A stretch of DNA of 64,000 bases, from assembly GCA_963669435.1 (NCBI GenBank), contig OY770025.1, positions 62,001 to 126,000 of the forward strand. Reading direction: 5' to 3'. Source of the stretch: CALJFL01 sp963669435. Its GTDB lineage: Bacteria > Pseudomonadota > Gammaproteobacteria > Pseudomonadales > Halieaceae. The notes below the pieces were generated by a model. It did not search any database. It was not told the origin of the DNA and worked only from the letters and a program-made list of their open reading frames with translations. Of this stretch, positions 1-8,017 are shown piece by piece. Position numbers and translations under genes: made by a program. Each line of letters starts with the position of its first letter. Positions within the stretch are counted from its first letter, which is position 1.

Positions 1-102
1 CGACCATGCTTCGTGATCGACAAACAAATCCCAGAGTTTCTGTCGGTCAACATTCGGAAAGAAACACTCAAACTCGTATTGGATCGGTTTTGTATTTGCC
101 AT
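1..102 (-). CDS. SRPBCC-family protein, N-terminal 34 residues only (cut by window edge)
   Basis: An ATG at 102 on the minus strand opens a frame that runs off the left edge. The 34 visible residues (MANTKPIQYEFECFFPNV..., then KLWDLFVDHEAW) have the look of the first strand and helix of a START/SRPBCC (polyketide-cyclase-like) ligand-binding fold, which commonly begins with a beta strand followed by 'vW..l.D...W'. The stop of the next SDR lies only about 30 bp away in the same orientation, in the order SDR then this gene, so it may be the last gene of the same transcript. Family call is from a short segment only. Confidence 0.5.
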   Translation of the reverse strand, partial: MANTKPIQYEFECFFPNVDRQKLWDLFVDHEAWS

Positions 103-114
103 CCCCAACGTCCG

Positions 115-933
115 TTAATACTCGTTAAGCAGTTGCTTTGCCAGCGACCTTGAATCGTAAATATCATCGCCATTGTAATGTGGCGCATAGGAATCAAATG
201 CCCTGGTGATCTCTTCGGCACTTTCGCTCACATAATCTCCGCCGTAAGGGTGAGATACGATGTGAAATTCACAGTTCACTATTTGCGGCCAAATCTTGTT
301 GATAAACTCCTCAGCCGTCATACCTGATTTTGTTAACTCTGTAGTCCCGCCAAGTTGCGTTTGCACCATACCCGGATAAATACAACCGACATGAATGTAC
401 TCGGGCACTTCCATCCTCAATGTTTCGCAAATCGCACGCACCGCATACTTTGATGCGGCATAGATTCCCGTCATGGGGCCCGGCACATACAATCCAGTTT
501 CAGAACAGGTGGTCAGAATCTTGGCCGGTGTGCCCTGCTCAATCATCCGCTTTCCAAAAGCCCTCATGCCATTGAGAGGGCCGATTACATTTACGTTAAA
601 CGTTTGCTGAAAAGACTCATCCGAAGAGTCGACAATGAGCTCTGGTAGTCCCGCAATACCAGCGTTATTCATAAGAACATCCACCTGGCCGAGCTCACTC
701 CACGCAAAATCTGCTACCGCCTTAACCTGCTCCAGGTTTGACACGTCGCAGACCTTGTAATGCGCATTCACACCTTTGTCAGCAAGTTCCCCAACCGCTG
801 CCCGGAGACTGTCTTCCTGCAAATCACAGATAACCACCCTCGCGCCTTCAGCGCCATATCGGCTGGCCATCGCCCTGCCGATTCCCGACGCTCCACCAGT
901 AATCACAACTACTTTGTCTTTGAAATCTTTCAT
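115..933 (-). CDS. Short-chain dehydrogenase/reductase (classical SDR), 272 aa
   Basis: Classical SDR with the NAD(P)-binding motif TGGASGIG near residue 13, NNAG near 90 and the catalytic YAASK near 155, with the partner Ser in 'TTCSETG'. The substrate is not predictable. The frame is open upstream to 984, but the ATG at 933 is chosen because GGAGAGTGAC sits just before it and because the SDR Rossmann strand normally begins within 15 residues of the start. The C-terminal half is longer than in fatty-acid-type SDRs and carries an acidic insertion after 'PGMVQTQ', as in SDRs acting on bulky lipids. It lies in a minus-strand series of lipid-type genes. Confidence 0.85.
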   Translation of the reverse strand: MKDFKDKVVVITGGASGIGRAMASRYGAEGARVVICDLQEDSLRAAVGELADKGVNAHYKVCDVSNLEQVKAVADFAWSELGQVDVLMNNAGIAGLPELIVDSSDESFQQTFNVNVIGPLNGMRAFGKRMIEQGTPAKILTTCSETGLYVPGPMTGIYAASKYAVRAICETLRMEVPEYIHVGCIYPGMVQTQLGGTTELTKSGMTAEEFINKIWPQIVNCEFHIVSHPYGGDYVSESAEEITRAFDSYAPHYNGDDIYDSRSLAKQLLNEY

Positions 934-1043
934 GTCACTCTCCGTAAACTTGTTCGTAAAAACTTCTCGCCGCGCTCTATTCACGTAACTTTCATATGAG
1001 TTTTCTGAGCCTCAGCCCAATGGATATGGCCGCGCGCTTAGCA

Positions 1044-2123
1044 TTATGCGACGAGCTTAAGCTGATCGGGGACACGATCTATATTCTCGGTCATTTCGAG
1101 CAACATCTGCCCAACAAGCTCATCAATTGAATCGAATTCAGTCAGGGTCGACGCCGAAGGCCGTTCCCCTGTTCGTTGAAACTGAATATTGAGTTGCGCG
1201 TAGACGACCACACTGCGGTACTGGGCCAACCACCAATAAAAACAGAGGTCTTGCTCGGTTACCGAGAGTTCCATCAAATCCAGGTAACGTTTAATAACTT
1301 GCTGCCTGGGCCACCAGCCGTCTGCTTCACAGGGCATACGGCACTGTGCGCTATACAAGGGGGTATCATTCTCACCCCCCCAGTAAGACAGCAAAATGGC
1401 CAACTCGAAAAGAGGGTCGCCAATGGTGCACATATCCCAATCCACCACACCATTAACACGCAAGGTCAGCGGGTCGATTAGCATATTGTCCAGTTTGAAA
1501 TCGTTATGCACTAAACTGGCAGGACGCCGTTCCGGGAGGTGCGCTGACAGCCAATCCCTGACCCAGGCCAACAGTTGTTGCTGCGGCTCACTTAACACGC
1601 GCTGGCCACGTTTGTACCAACCCGCTATCTGCCGCTCCAGAAAACCCTCGGCATTACCCAGGCCAGCCAGACCAACTGCGTCTACATCCACCCGATGCAG
1701 TGGCGCCAATGCATCGACCAGCAGATCACTGAGGGCGTGGCCAATCTGCGGTCGTCTCGCCAGCGCCTCCGGCAGGTGGCGCCCGATACAGATACCCTCC
1801 CTGAACTGGCTGATACAAAAGGGCACGCCGATGACGCTATCGTCATCACAGAAAACCAGACCGGACGGTGCTGGAGGATAAGCGTCGCCCAATCGGGATA
1901 ACACCTTGTATTCCCGCGCCACATCATTGGCTCCCGGTGGCAATGGTCCATCGGGAGGGCGACGCAGTACCGCTTTTTGACCATCCATCGAGATCAGGTA
2001 ATTCAGGTTGGCGGAGCCGCCAGACAACTTGCGAATGTCGAAATCCTTGTCCAGCCGATGCCCGATACTGTCCAGATAGTCATCGACGGCCTGCCACATG
2101 TTCGACTTTGGGGATGCTTTCAT
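1044..2123 (-). CDS. Phosphotransferase family protein (APH/ACAD10-N-like kinase), 359 aa
   Basis: Aminoglycoside-phosphotransferase-like kinase fold. The catalytic loop is HNDFKLDN (H206, D208, N213) and the metal-binding motif is VVDWDMCTIGDP (D228, D230). Proteins of this subfamily resemble the kinase domain fused to acyl-CoA dehydrogenases in eukaryotic ACAD10/ACAD11, where it phosphorylates 4-hydroxyacyl-CoAs so the hydroxyl can be eliminated. Here an acyl-CoA dehydrogenase gene lies two genes upstream in the same orientation, consistent with that chemistry (inference). Its start is only 3 bp from the stop of the SDR upstream (2127), so the two are probably cotranscribed. Confidence 0.8.
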   Translation of the reverse strand: MKASPKSNMWQAVDDYLDSIGHRLDKDFDIRKLSGGSANLNYLISMDGQKAVLRRPPDGPLPPGANDVAREYKVLSRLGDAYPPAPSGLVFCDDDSVIGVPFCISQFREGICIGRHLPEALARRPQIGHALSDLLVDALAPLHRVDVDAVGLAGLGNAEGFLERQIAGWYKRGQRVLSEPQQQLLAWVRDWLSAHLPERRPASLVHNDFKLDNMLIDPLTLRVNGVVDWDMCTIGDPLFELAILLSYWGGENDTPLYSAQCRMPCEADGWWPRQQVIKRYLDLMELSVTEQDLCFYWWLAQYRSVVVYAQLNIQFQRTGERPSASTLTEFDSIDELVGQMLLEMTENIDRVPDQLKLVA

Positions 2124-2126
2124 AAC

Positions 2127-2852
2127 TTACAACGTCACTCCGCCGTCGATGACCAATTGCTGGCCGGTGGTATAGGCCGCCAGTGGCGAGGCGAAGAACA
2201 AGACCCCGCCGGCGATATCTGCCGGTGACCCGACGCGGCGCAAGGGAACCGTGGCATTGATCTGCTCGATCTGCTCCGGACTGGACTGGTTCGCGGTCAA
2301 TTTGGTGGGCACCATACCGGGCGCCACCGTGTTAACACGAATACCCTTCGGTCCCCACTTCATAGCCAGGCTCTTGGTCAGCTGCACCAGACCGGCCTTG
2401 CTGGCGCTGTAAGCCGGGTTGTTCAGGGCCGGGCGGACGGAAACCACCGAGTCGAGATTGACGATGTTGCCGCCGCTCGCTTCCAGCAGGTCATAAAACT
2501 CCATGCACAGTTGCATGGCGCCCGTGAGGTTGATACTGAGGATTTTTTCGAAACCCTCGCGCTCAAATTCCGCCTTTTTCCAAAGCACTGAGCCGATACA
2601 GTTCACCAGCACATCCAGGGCGTCGAATCTTGTTGCCAATTCGGTGATCGCGGCCGCATCCTGAATGTCCAGCGAGTGGAACTGCATACCGCTGAAATCA
2701 TTGTCGTAGGCGTCCACTGTGCGAGTGCCGGTGATCGAGACTTCAGCACCGTGATCAAGAAAGGCTTTCGCCACACCGTAGCCAATTCCATCCGAGGCGC
2801 CACATACCAGTACTTTTTTACCGCTGAAATCCAGCGCGTTTCCCTTGCTCAT
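2127..2852 (-). CDS. SDR family oxidoreductase (FabG-like), 241 aa
   Basis: Compact SDR of FabG length with GASDGIG near residue 17, active-site YSASKAG near 147 and a C-terminal GQQLVIDGG typical of the 3-oxoacyl reductase/cyclohexanol dehydrogenase group. The usual NNAG is replaced by 'VNCIGSV', a variant seen in some divergent SDRs. It lies between the acyl-CoA dehydrogenase gene and the kinase gene, all minus strand. It probably oxidises a hydroxyl on an acyl or cyclic substrate of the same pathway; the specific substrate cannot be read from the sequence. Confidence 0.85.
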   Translation of the reverse strand: MSKGNALDFSGKKVLVCGASDGIGYGVAKAFLDHGAEVSITGTRTVDAYDNDFSGMQFHSLDIQDAAAITELATRFDALDVLVNCIGSVLWKKAEFEREGFEKILSINLTGAMQLCMEFYDLLEASGGNIVNLDSVVSVRPALNNPAYSASKAGLVQLTKSLAMKWGPKGIRVNTVAPGMVPTKLTANQSSPEQIEQINATVPLRRVGSPADIAGGVLFFASPLAAYTTGQQLVIDGGVTL

Positions 2853-2940
2853 TGTTTTTCCTGTTACTTACCGTGGTGTTGTAGCCAATCAAGGGGGAGG
2901 AGCACCCGCGGCTACCTGTCTGCGCGAGCATCTACCGCAG

Positions 2941-4176
2941 TTACACAAGGTGTTTGCCAGTGGCAGCGACTGTATCTGCGACAGTCAACTTGCCCAACTG
3001 AGACATATGCACCTCGTCCGGGCCATCCGCCAGGCGCACAAAACGTCCATAGGCAAACAGGTTGGCGATCGGCGTATCCTGGCAAAGGCCCATCGCACCA
3101 TGGGCCTGGATTGCACGATCTGCTACGGTCTGACACATCTGCGGAGCGACAATTTTAATCATCGCGATCAAGTCCCGCGCCTCTTTGTTGCCATACTTAT
3201 CCAGCTTATCGGCGGCAGCCAATGTCAGCATGCGAGCCTGCTCGATCTCGCAGCGTGATTTGGCGATATCCTGGCGAATACTGCTTTGGTCCGCGAGTTT
3301 CTTACCGAAGGCGACCCGCTCGTTTACCCGGTGACACATCAGATCCAGGCAGCGCTGTGCGGCGCCGATCAAGCGCATGCAGTGGTGGATACGGCCCGGC
3401 CCTAAACGACCCTGGGCGATTTCAAAACCACGGCCTTCACCGAGAATCATATTGCCCACAGGAACCCTGACATTCTCCAGGACCATCTCGCCGTGGCCAC
3501 TGGGCGAGTGAACCTCACCAAACACCTTGAGAGGCCGCAGCACCTTCACCCCCGGCGTATCCCTGGGTACGATAATCGTGGACTGCTGCAAATGCCGCGG
3601 TGCGTCAGGGTCAGTCTTGCCCATCACCAGCAGCAGCTCGCAGCGGGGATCGAAGACGCCGGAGGACCACCATTTGCGACCATTGATCACGTACTCATCG
3701 CCGTCTCGGACAATGGAGCACTCCACATTAGTGGCGTCGGAACAGGCAACCTGCGGCTCAGTCATAAGGTAGGCAGAACGAATCTCACCTTCCAACAGCG
3801 GTTTTAGCCACTGCTCTTGCTGTGCCGATGTGCCGTAGCGGGCCAGGACTTCCATATTGCCGGTGTCCGGCGCACTACAGTTAAACACCTCGGAGGCCCA
3901 ATCGATTCGGCCCATCAACTCTGCCAGCGGTGCATACTCCAGATTGGTCAGCCCCGGACTGAATTCACCGTACTCCTTGGGCAGAAACAGATTCCACAAT
4001 CCTTCGGCCCTGGCCTTCTCTTTGAGTTCCTCCAGGACAGGTGGCACTTTCCAGAGATTATCTGGGTCCTGAATGAAGGCTTCATAATCCTCTTCTGCAG
4101 GGAAAATATGCGCCTGCATAAAGGCCTCTATCCGGGCCATCAGGGTCAGCACTTTGTCACTGTGTTCAAAGTTCAT
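2941..4176 (-). CDS. Acyl-CoA dehydrogenase (ACAD11-like), 411 aa
   Basis: Full-length acyl-CoA dehydrogenase: helical N-terminal domain, middle beta domain containing 'YLMTEPQVACSDATN' (flavin/substrate contacts), and C-terminal helical domain with 'RVAFGKKLADQSSIRQDIA' and 'AIQAHGAMGL'. The N-terminal segment 'FPAEEDYEAF' and the 'MTEP.VA.SDATN' wording are characteristic of the ACAD10/11-like clade, which prefers long or 4-hydroxylated chains; this fits the kinase-like gene downstream at 1044-2123. Introduces a double bond alpha-beta to a CoA thioester, passing electrons to ETF. Confidence 0.9.
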   Translation of the reverse strand: MNFEHSDKVLTLMARIEAFMQAHIFPAEEDYEAFIQDPDNLWKVPPVLEELKEKARAEGLWNLFLPKEYGEFSPGLTNLEYAPLAELMGRIDWASEVFNCSAPDTGNMEVLARYGTSAQQEQWLKPLLEGEIRSAYLMTEPQVACSDATNVECSIVRDGDEYVINGRKWWSSGVFDPRCELLLVMGKTDPDAPRHLQQSTIIVPRDTPGVKVLRPLKVFGEVHSPSGHGEMVLENVRVPVGNMILGEGRGFEIAQGRLGPGRIHHCMRLIGAAQRCLDLMCHRVNERVAFGKKLADQSSIRQDIAKSRCEIEQARMLTLAAADKLDKYGNKEARDLIAMIKIVAPQMCQTVADRAIQAHGAMGLCQDTPIANLFAYGRFVRLADGPDEVHMSQLGKLTVADTVAATGKHLV

Positions 4177-4301
4177 TGCTTTAAGTACCTCAAATAATCA
4201 ATCCACCTGGCACTACGGGGACCGTAATTTCCGACCACAGGAGAACCACACTAGCTTTGGACTCTATCGAACTGGTTTCACGCGTAGTTGGGGCAGTCGA
4301 T

Positions 4302-5792
4302 CTACGAACTTGCTGCATGTGTACCCGCAATACGCCCGAATATCAGGCCTCGCAGCACTGACGTCGCACCCACGTATTCGCGATAGTACATACCGATGGT
4401 TTCACCGGCAGCGTAGAGCCCGGGAATCACTTCGCCGCTGTAATTCACTACCTGTGCGTCTGGCGTGACCCTCAGGCCTCCACAAGTCAGGCAGATTGAG
4501 GACATCATCGGATAACAGAAGAACGGTGGTTTATCGATCCGCTTGGCATAGTTACTTTTAGGGATCGTGAGACCCTGGGTACCTATGCAGTCGAATAAAG
4601 CGCCTTCTATTTGTCCGAAGGTTGTATAGTCGACTTGATCCGAACCCGGGCAGGCGTTGTTGTAAGTCTCGACAGTACTGACAAACTTGTCGGCTGGAAT
4701 ATTAAGCTGTGCCGCAAGTCCTTCGAGGGTGTCAGCCTGAATGGGCGGTACTTCGCTGCGAATACCAAAGCGCCATTCCTGATCACCGCTGTCCAGTTGG
4801 TCGTCGTAGATGATATAGCCGATGCCTCCGTCCTGCTCTACTACCGCTCTACCTGCCCCTTCCTGAAAAGTGCCGGGATCGTGAGGGCACTCGTCCATGA
4901 ATCGCTCCCCGTTTTGATTGACCACAATGCCGCAGGGCCAAATGTCCACCAGTGCCTCGGGTTGAGTTGAACGCGGGTCGACCTGTTGCAGGTGCACGTC
5001 GCTCCAGTCCCCTGACGGTGCAGCGTTGAGTTCGAGCGCCATGCGCAGTCCTTCACCCTTGTTGAAGTACCCGCCTTTCGCCACTGGTTTCATGTAGCGT
5101 GATTTCTTGCCAACGTACTGTGCGAGCATTTGTGGGTTGCCCTCGAACCCACCACTGGCAAGTATCACTGCTTTGGCATGCACCTCGACGGGCTCGTTGT
5201 TTTTCCCGGAACAACGAACACCACAGACGCGACCCATATCGTCCTCGATCAACCTGACCGCCGTTGTTTCGCAGAGAAACTCGCCCCCTTTGGCCTGAAT
5301 CAACGGTGTTAGTTTGTCGATGACCTCAAGTCCACCGCCGGTGATGTAAGGCATCAACATCACTTTTAGGAAGAAAGGGTAGAACTTTCCGTCCATATTG
5401 AAATCGACGCCGAGATCGCGCAGCCACTCTATGGTATCGGGCATCGCTTCTGAGAAGGCGCTCAGTAACTCGGGATCGAGGAAAGGACCCGTCTTAACAT
5501 TGGGGTGCCAGCTGGCATAGTCACTCGCCGTTTCCGCCATCATCTCAGGGTCGACGTGGTAACCGTGACTTGTTTCGAAGGAGGCCCAGAAAGCGTCATC
5601 CCACTCAGGCTCCTCCTGGCCAAGCTTCAATTTGAGGTTGGCGTCGGTCCAGCGGGAATTACCACCGCGCTCTTCAAATGTAGAGCGCTCAATGTTTATC
5701 ACTTTCGCGCCGGACTCAAGCGCCGACAACGCAGCGGTCATCCCAGCGACCCCACAGCCGATAACAGCAACGTCCGTTTCAAACTGCTTCAT
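4302..5792 (-). CDS. FAD-dependent oxidoreductase, fumarate reductase/3-ketosteroid-dehydrogenase-like, 496 aa
   Basis: N-terminal dinucleotide-binding motif VIGCGVAGMTAA (from residue 10), then 'GGNSRWTDANLKL' and later 'ILASGGFEGNPQML', the signature of the FAD_binding_2 family (fumarate reductase flavoprotein, tricarballylate dehydrogenase TcuA, 3-ketosteroid dehydrogenases). The C-terminal 'YAAGETIGMYYREYVGATSVLRGLIFGRIAG' is the conserved FAD-closing segment. No signal peptide, so cytoplasmic. It follows the SDR at 5814-6758 by 21 bp, implying cotranscription. Probably desaturates or reduces an acid or cyclic ketone; I cannot choose between these from sequence. Confidence 0.85.
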   Translation of the reverse strand: MKQFETDVAVIGCGVAGMTAALSALESGAKVINIERSTFEERGGNSRWTDANLKLKLGQEEPEWDDAFWASFETSHGYHVDPEMMAETASDYASWHPNVKTGPFLDPELLSAFSEAMPDTIEWLRDLGVDFNMDGKFYPFFLKVMLMPYITGGGLEVIDKLTPLIQAKGGEFLCETTAVRLIEDDMGRVCGVRCSGKNNEPVEVHAKAVILASGGFEGNPQMLAQYVGKKSRYMKPVAKGGYFNKGEGLRMALELNAAPSGDWSDVHLQQVDPRSTQPEALVDIWPCGIVVNQNGERFMDECPHDPGTFQEGAGRAVVEQDGGIGYIIYDDQLDSGDQEWRFGIRSEVPPIQADTLEGLAAQLNIPADKFVSTVETYNNACPGSDQVDYTTFGQIEGALFDCIGTQGLTIPKSNYAKRIDKPPFFCYPMMSSICLTCGGLRVTPDAQVVNYSGEVIPGLYAAGETIGMYYREYVGATSVLRGLIFGRIAGTHAASS

Positions 5793-5813
5793 AGCAACAC
5801 CTCCCGCGGCAAC

Positions 5814-6758
5814 TTAGACATTCAGCCAACTCAAGCCCGTTCTTTCTTCCGAAACTGCCCACAGTTTAGCGGCTGACTCTCTATCCAGGGCGCACGGGTC
5901 TATCGGGCACTCGTCTACAGCACCGACCATTTCGAATCTGGTGGGCGCATAGAGCTTGTTATCTTCAACGTTCTCTTCTGCTGCGCATAGGGTTTCTGAC
6001 CATGAACCTTTTGCTGCAGACTGCGCAAACAAAGAAAGCACAGCCCAGCTAGTCTTGAGGGCGAAGCTGGCTGTGTCATTTAACAAATTAGTTCGGGTCG
6101 CGCCAGGGTGACAAACCTGGATAGTGATTTTCTTATCCATTGCTTTTACGCGACGTTGCAGTTCATAGCCGAACATTACCTGGGCGAGCTTGCTCTGGTA
6201 GTAAGGATTATAGGTGTCGTAGTTACCAACAAAATCAATGTTTTCAAAATAAATGCGCTTGTCGCCAAACTTGTAACCTTTGCTGCCCACCATCACGATG
6301 CGGCCCGCCGATTCATCTATGCGCTCGAAGAGTAAACCGCACAGTAAGAAATGGCCTAAATGGTTAATACCAAAATGTGCCTCAAAACCATCCTCGGTCA
6401 GTTCGCGTGTCGGCATATGGGCAACGGCAGCATTGCAGATCAGGGCGTCGATTCGGGGAACCGTCTCCAACACCTCCGCCGCGCCTTTGCGGACGGACTC
6501 CAGGTCTCCCAGATCCAATCGCACAAAAGTCACGTCAGCATCGCTGCCGAGCTCTTTTTTCAGTGCATCAACAGCGGCGGTTGATCGATCAACATTGCGG
6601 TTCAACATGACGACTTTTGCGCCCTTTCCCAGGAACGTCCGCGCAGCCTGAAAGCCCGCACCATTATTGGCGCCTGTAATCACATAGGTTTTACCAGCGA
6701 GTGACCCGAGCCGTTCAGGAGTCCAGCCCTTGCGTCCGAATTTTCTTTGGGTAGTCAC
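5814..6758 (-). CDS. SDR, retinol-dehydrogenase/protochlorophyllide-reductase-like, 314 aa
   Basis: SDR of the 'extended C-terminus' type: TGANNGAGFQAAR for cofactor binding, MLNRN after the second strand (NADPH-preferring), CNAAVAH in place of NNAG, and YYQSKLAQ as the catalytic YxxxK. It is a close paralogue of the SDR at 17855-18805, sharing the opening FGxxGWTPERxxSLAGKT and most motifs. The ATG at 6758 is preceded by an AGGAGG-like run (revcomp of 'tccaacctcctg'). A candidate TetR-type operator lies about 80 bp upstream, and the AraC gene diverges beyond it. Confidence 0.85.
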   Translation of the reverse strand: MTTQRKFGRKGWTPERLGSLAGKTYVITGANNGAGFQAARTFLGKGAKVVMLNRNVDRSTAAVDALKKELGSDADVTFVRLDLGDLESVRKGAAEVLETVPRIDALICNAAVAHMPTRELTEDGFEAHFGINHLGHFLLCGLLFERIDESAGRIVMVGSKGYKFGDKRIYFENIDFVGNYDTYNPYYQSKLAQVMFGYELQRRVKAMDKKITIQVCHPGATRTNLLNDTASFALKTSWAVLSLFAQSAAKGSWSETLCAAEENVEDNKLYAPTRFEMVGAVDECPIDPCALDRESAAKLWAVSEERTGLSWLNV

Positions 6759-6838
6759 TGTCCAACCTCCTGAATTGGCGTTCCGAGCGGCCTCTTGATC
6801 CGCATCCTGAATGTGGTTACTATGAGCACTACTTATTT

Positions 6839-6856
6839 ACCTATTGGCCACTAAGT
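6839..6856 (-). promoter_or_regulatory. Candidate TetR-type operator, site i
   Basis: On the minus strand this reads ACTTAGTGGCCAATAGGT. It matches the 18-bp pattern ACT-N8-AATARGT seen also at 16906-16923, 19173-19190 and 27564-27581. It is the weakest of the four in palindrome quality. It lies between the SDR gene (minus, start 6758) and the AraC gene (plus, start 7092). The remaining 200-odd bases of this gap show only an AT-rich stretch and a G run near 6961. Confidence 0.4.
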
Positions 6857-7091
6857 ATTTAAAAAGAACTTTACTTGAATCTGTAGAGGCCGTCAACGCC
6901 TAGTCGTATGTAACAGGAGGCAAATCAGCGGTGAGGGTCGTCGCTAACGTATCTTCGTGCGGGGGGGCGGCTTTCTCTTAACTTAACTATAGCTCTTGAT
7001 GCTGATTACAATCAGGCAATATAGTCTTAAATACTTGCCTATTCATATCAGCGGGATTGAGTGGTGGGTTTCACGATGCTATGTTGGCAAC

Positions 7092-7967
7092 ATGAGTAGA
7101 CAACTGATAAAACAACTTGTCGAGGATCGGGTCGACGAGGACGGCGTGGTAGAAAGCGGGATAAAGGGAGTACAACTCTTCCGGGTAACCGCTCCCATTC
7201 CGTGCGCCCCAGCGGTGTACGAACCCACGGTTGTTGCCATCGTGAATGGTTCCAAAGAAGCCATACTGGATGGCAAGAGATACGTGTACGACAGCAGCCA
7301 ATACATGTGCTGCACCGTGTCTTTACCGGTGGAAGTGGGGACTCCCAAAACATCTCCCGACGATCCTCTTCTAGGTGTCTATATTTCCCTGGATACGAGA
7401 TTGATGACTGAACTGGCCCTTGAAATGGAAAACGCCAGTGGGTCCATCCAACGGCCAAAGAACAGCACCCTCCCCCAGGGTCTTGCCCTGGCTAGATGGG
7501 ACGATGCATTCACCGAGTCACTGTTGCGGTTACTGCAGATAGCGGATGACCCAGCAGATACTGCGGTGCTTGGCGATGCCAGGCTGCGGGAGTTGTACTA
7601 CGCGATACTCAAGGGTGAAGCGGGAACTTCTGCCAGGCGGGCATTTGGTGTGGGCAATGAAATTGCCCGCGCAATCGAGTATTTGTCCGTCCGCCTGGAC
7701 AAACCGGTCACCATTGAAGACATGGCCTCGCAGGTAGGAATGAGTCGCGCGGTACTCCATCGCAAATTCAAAGAGGCCACCCGGATGTCACCCATTCAGT
7801 TCGTAAAGTCCATGCGGCTGAACAACGCGGCCATGAAGATCGCCGAGGGAATGAATGTAAGCGAAGCGGCTATGGAGGTCGGCTATGTGAGTTCCTCCCA
7901 ATTCAGCCGAGAGTTTAAACGCATGTACGGACAATCTCCCCGGCAGTGGAGCCATTCCAGGCACTAA
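7092..7967 (+). CDS. AraC-family transcriptional regulator with AraC_N domain, 291 aa
   Basis: N-terminal AraC-type cupin-like effector domain ('GIKGVQLFRVTAPIPCAPAVYEP', 'YVYDSSQYMCCTVSLPV' region) followed by two helix-turn-helix motifs in the last 100 residues ('EDMASQVGMSRAVLHRKFK', 'VSEAAMEVGYVSSSQFSREF'). The open frame extends to 6996, but homologues of this subfamily start just before 'LIKQLVEDRV', so the ATG at 7092 is preferred although its ribosome site is poor. It is divergent from the SDR/FAD flavoprotein operon and overlaps the following esterase reading frame, suggesting it controls one or both. Confidence 0.85.
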   Translation: MSRQLIKQLVEDRVDEDGVVESGIKGVQLFRVTAPIPCAPAVYEPTVVAIVNGSKEAILDGKRYVYDSSQYMCCTVSLPVEVGTPKTSPDDPLLGVYISLDTRLMTELALEMENASGSIQRPKNSTLPQGLALARWDDAFTESLLRLLQIADDPADTAVLGDARLRELYYAILKGEAGTSARRAFGVGNEIARAIEYLSVRLDKPVTIEDMASQVGMSRAVLHRKFKEATRMSPIQFVKSMRLNNAAMKIAEGMNVSEAAMEVGYVSSSQFSREFKRMYGQSPRQWSHSRH

Positions 7968-8017
7968 CACCCGCACAAGCACTCACACCAGAAAATGAAA
8001 AGGTAGATCCAGAGAAC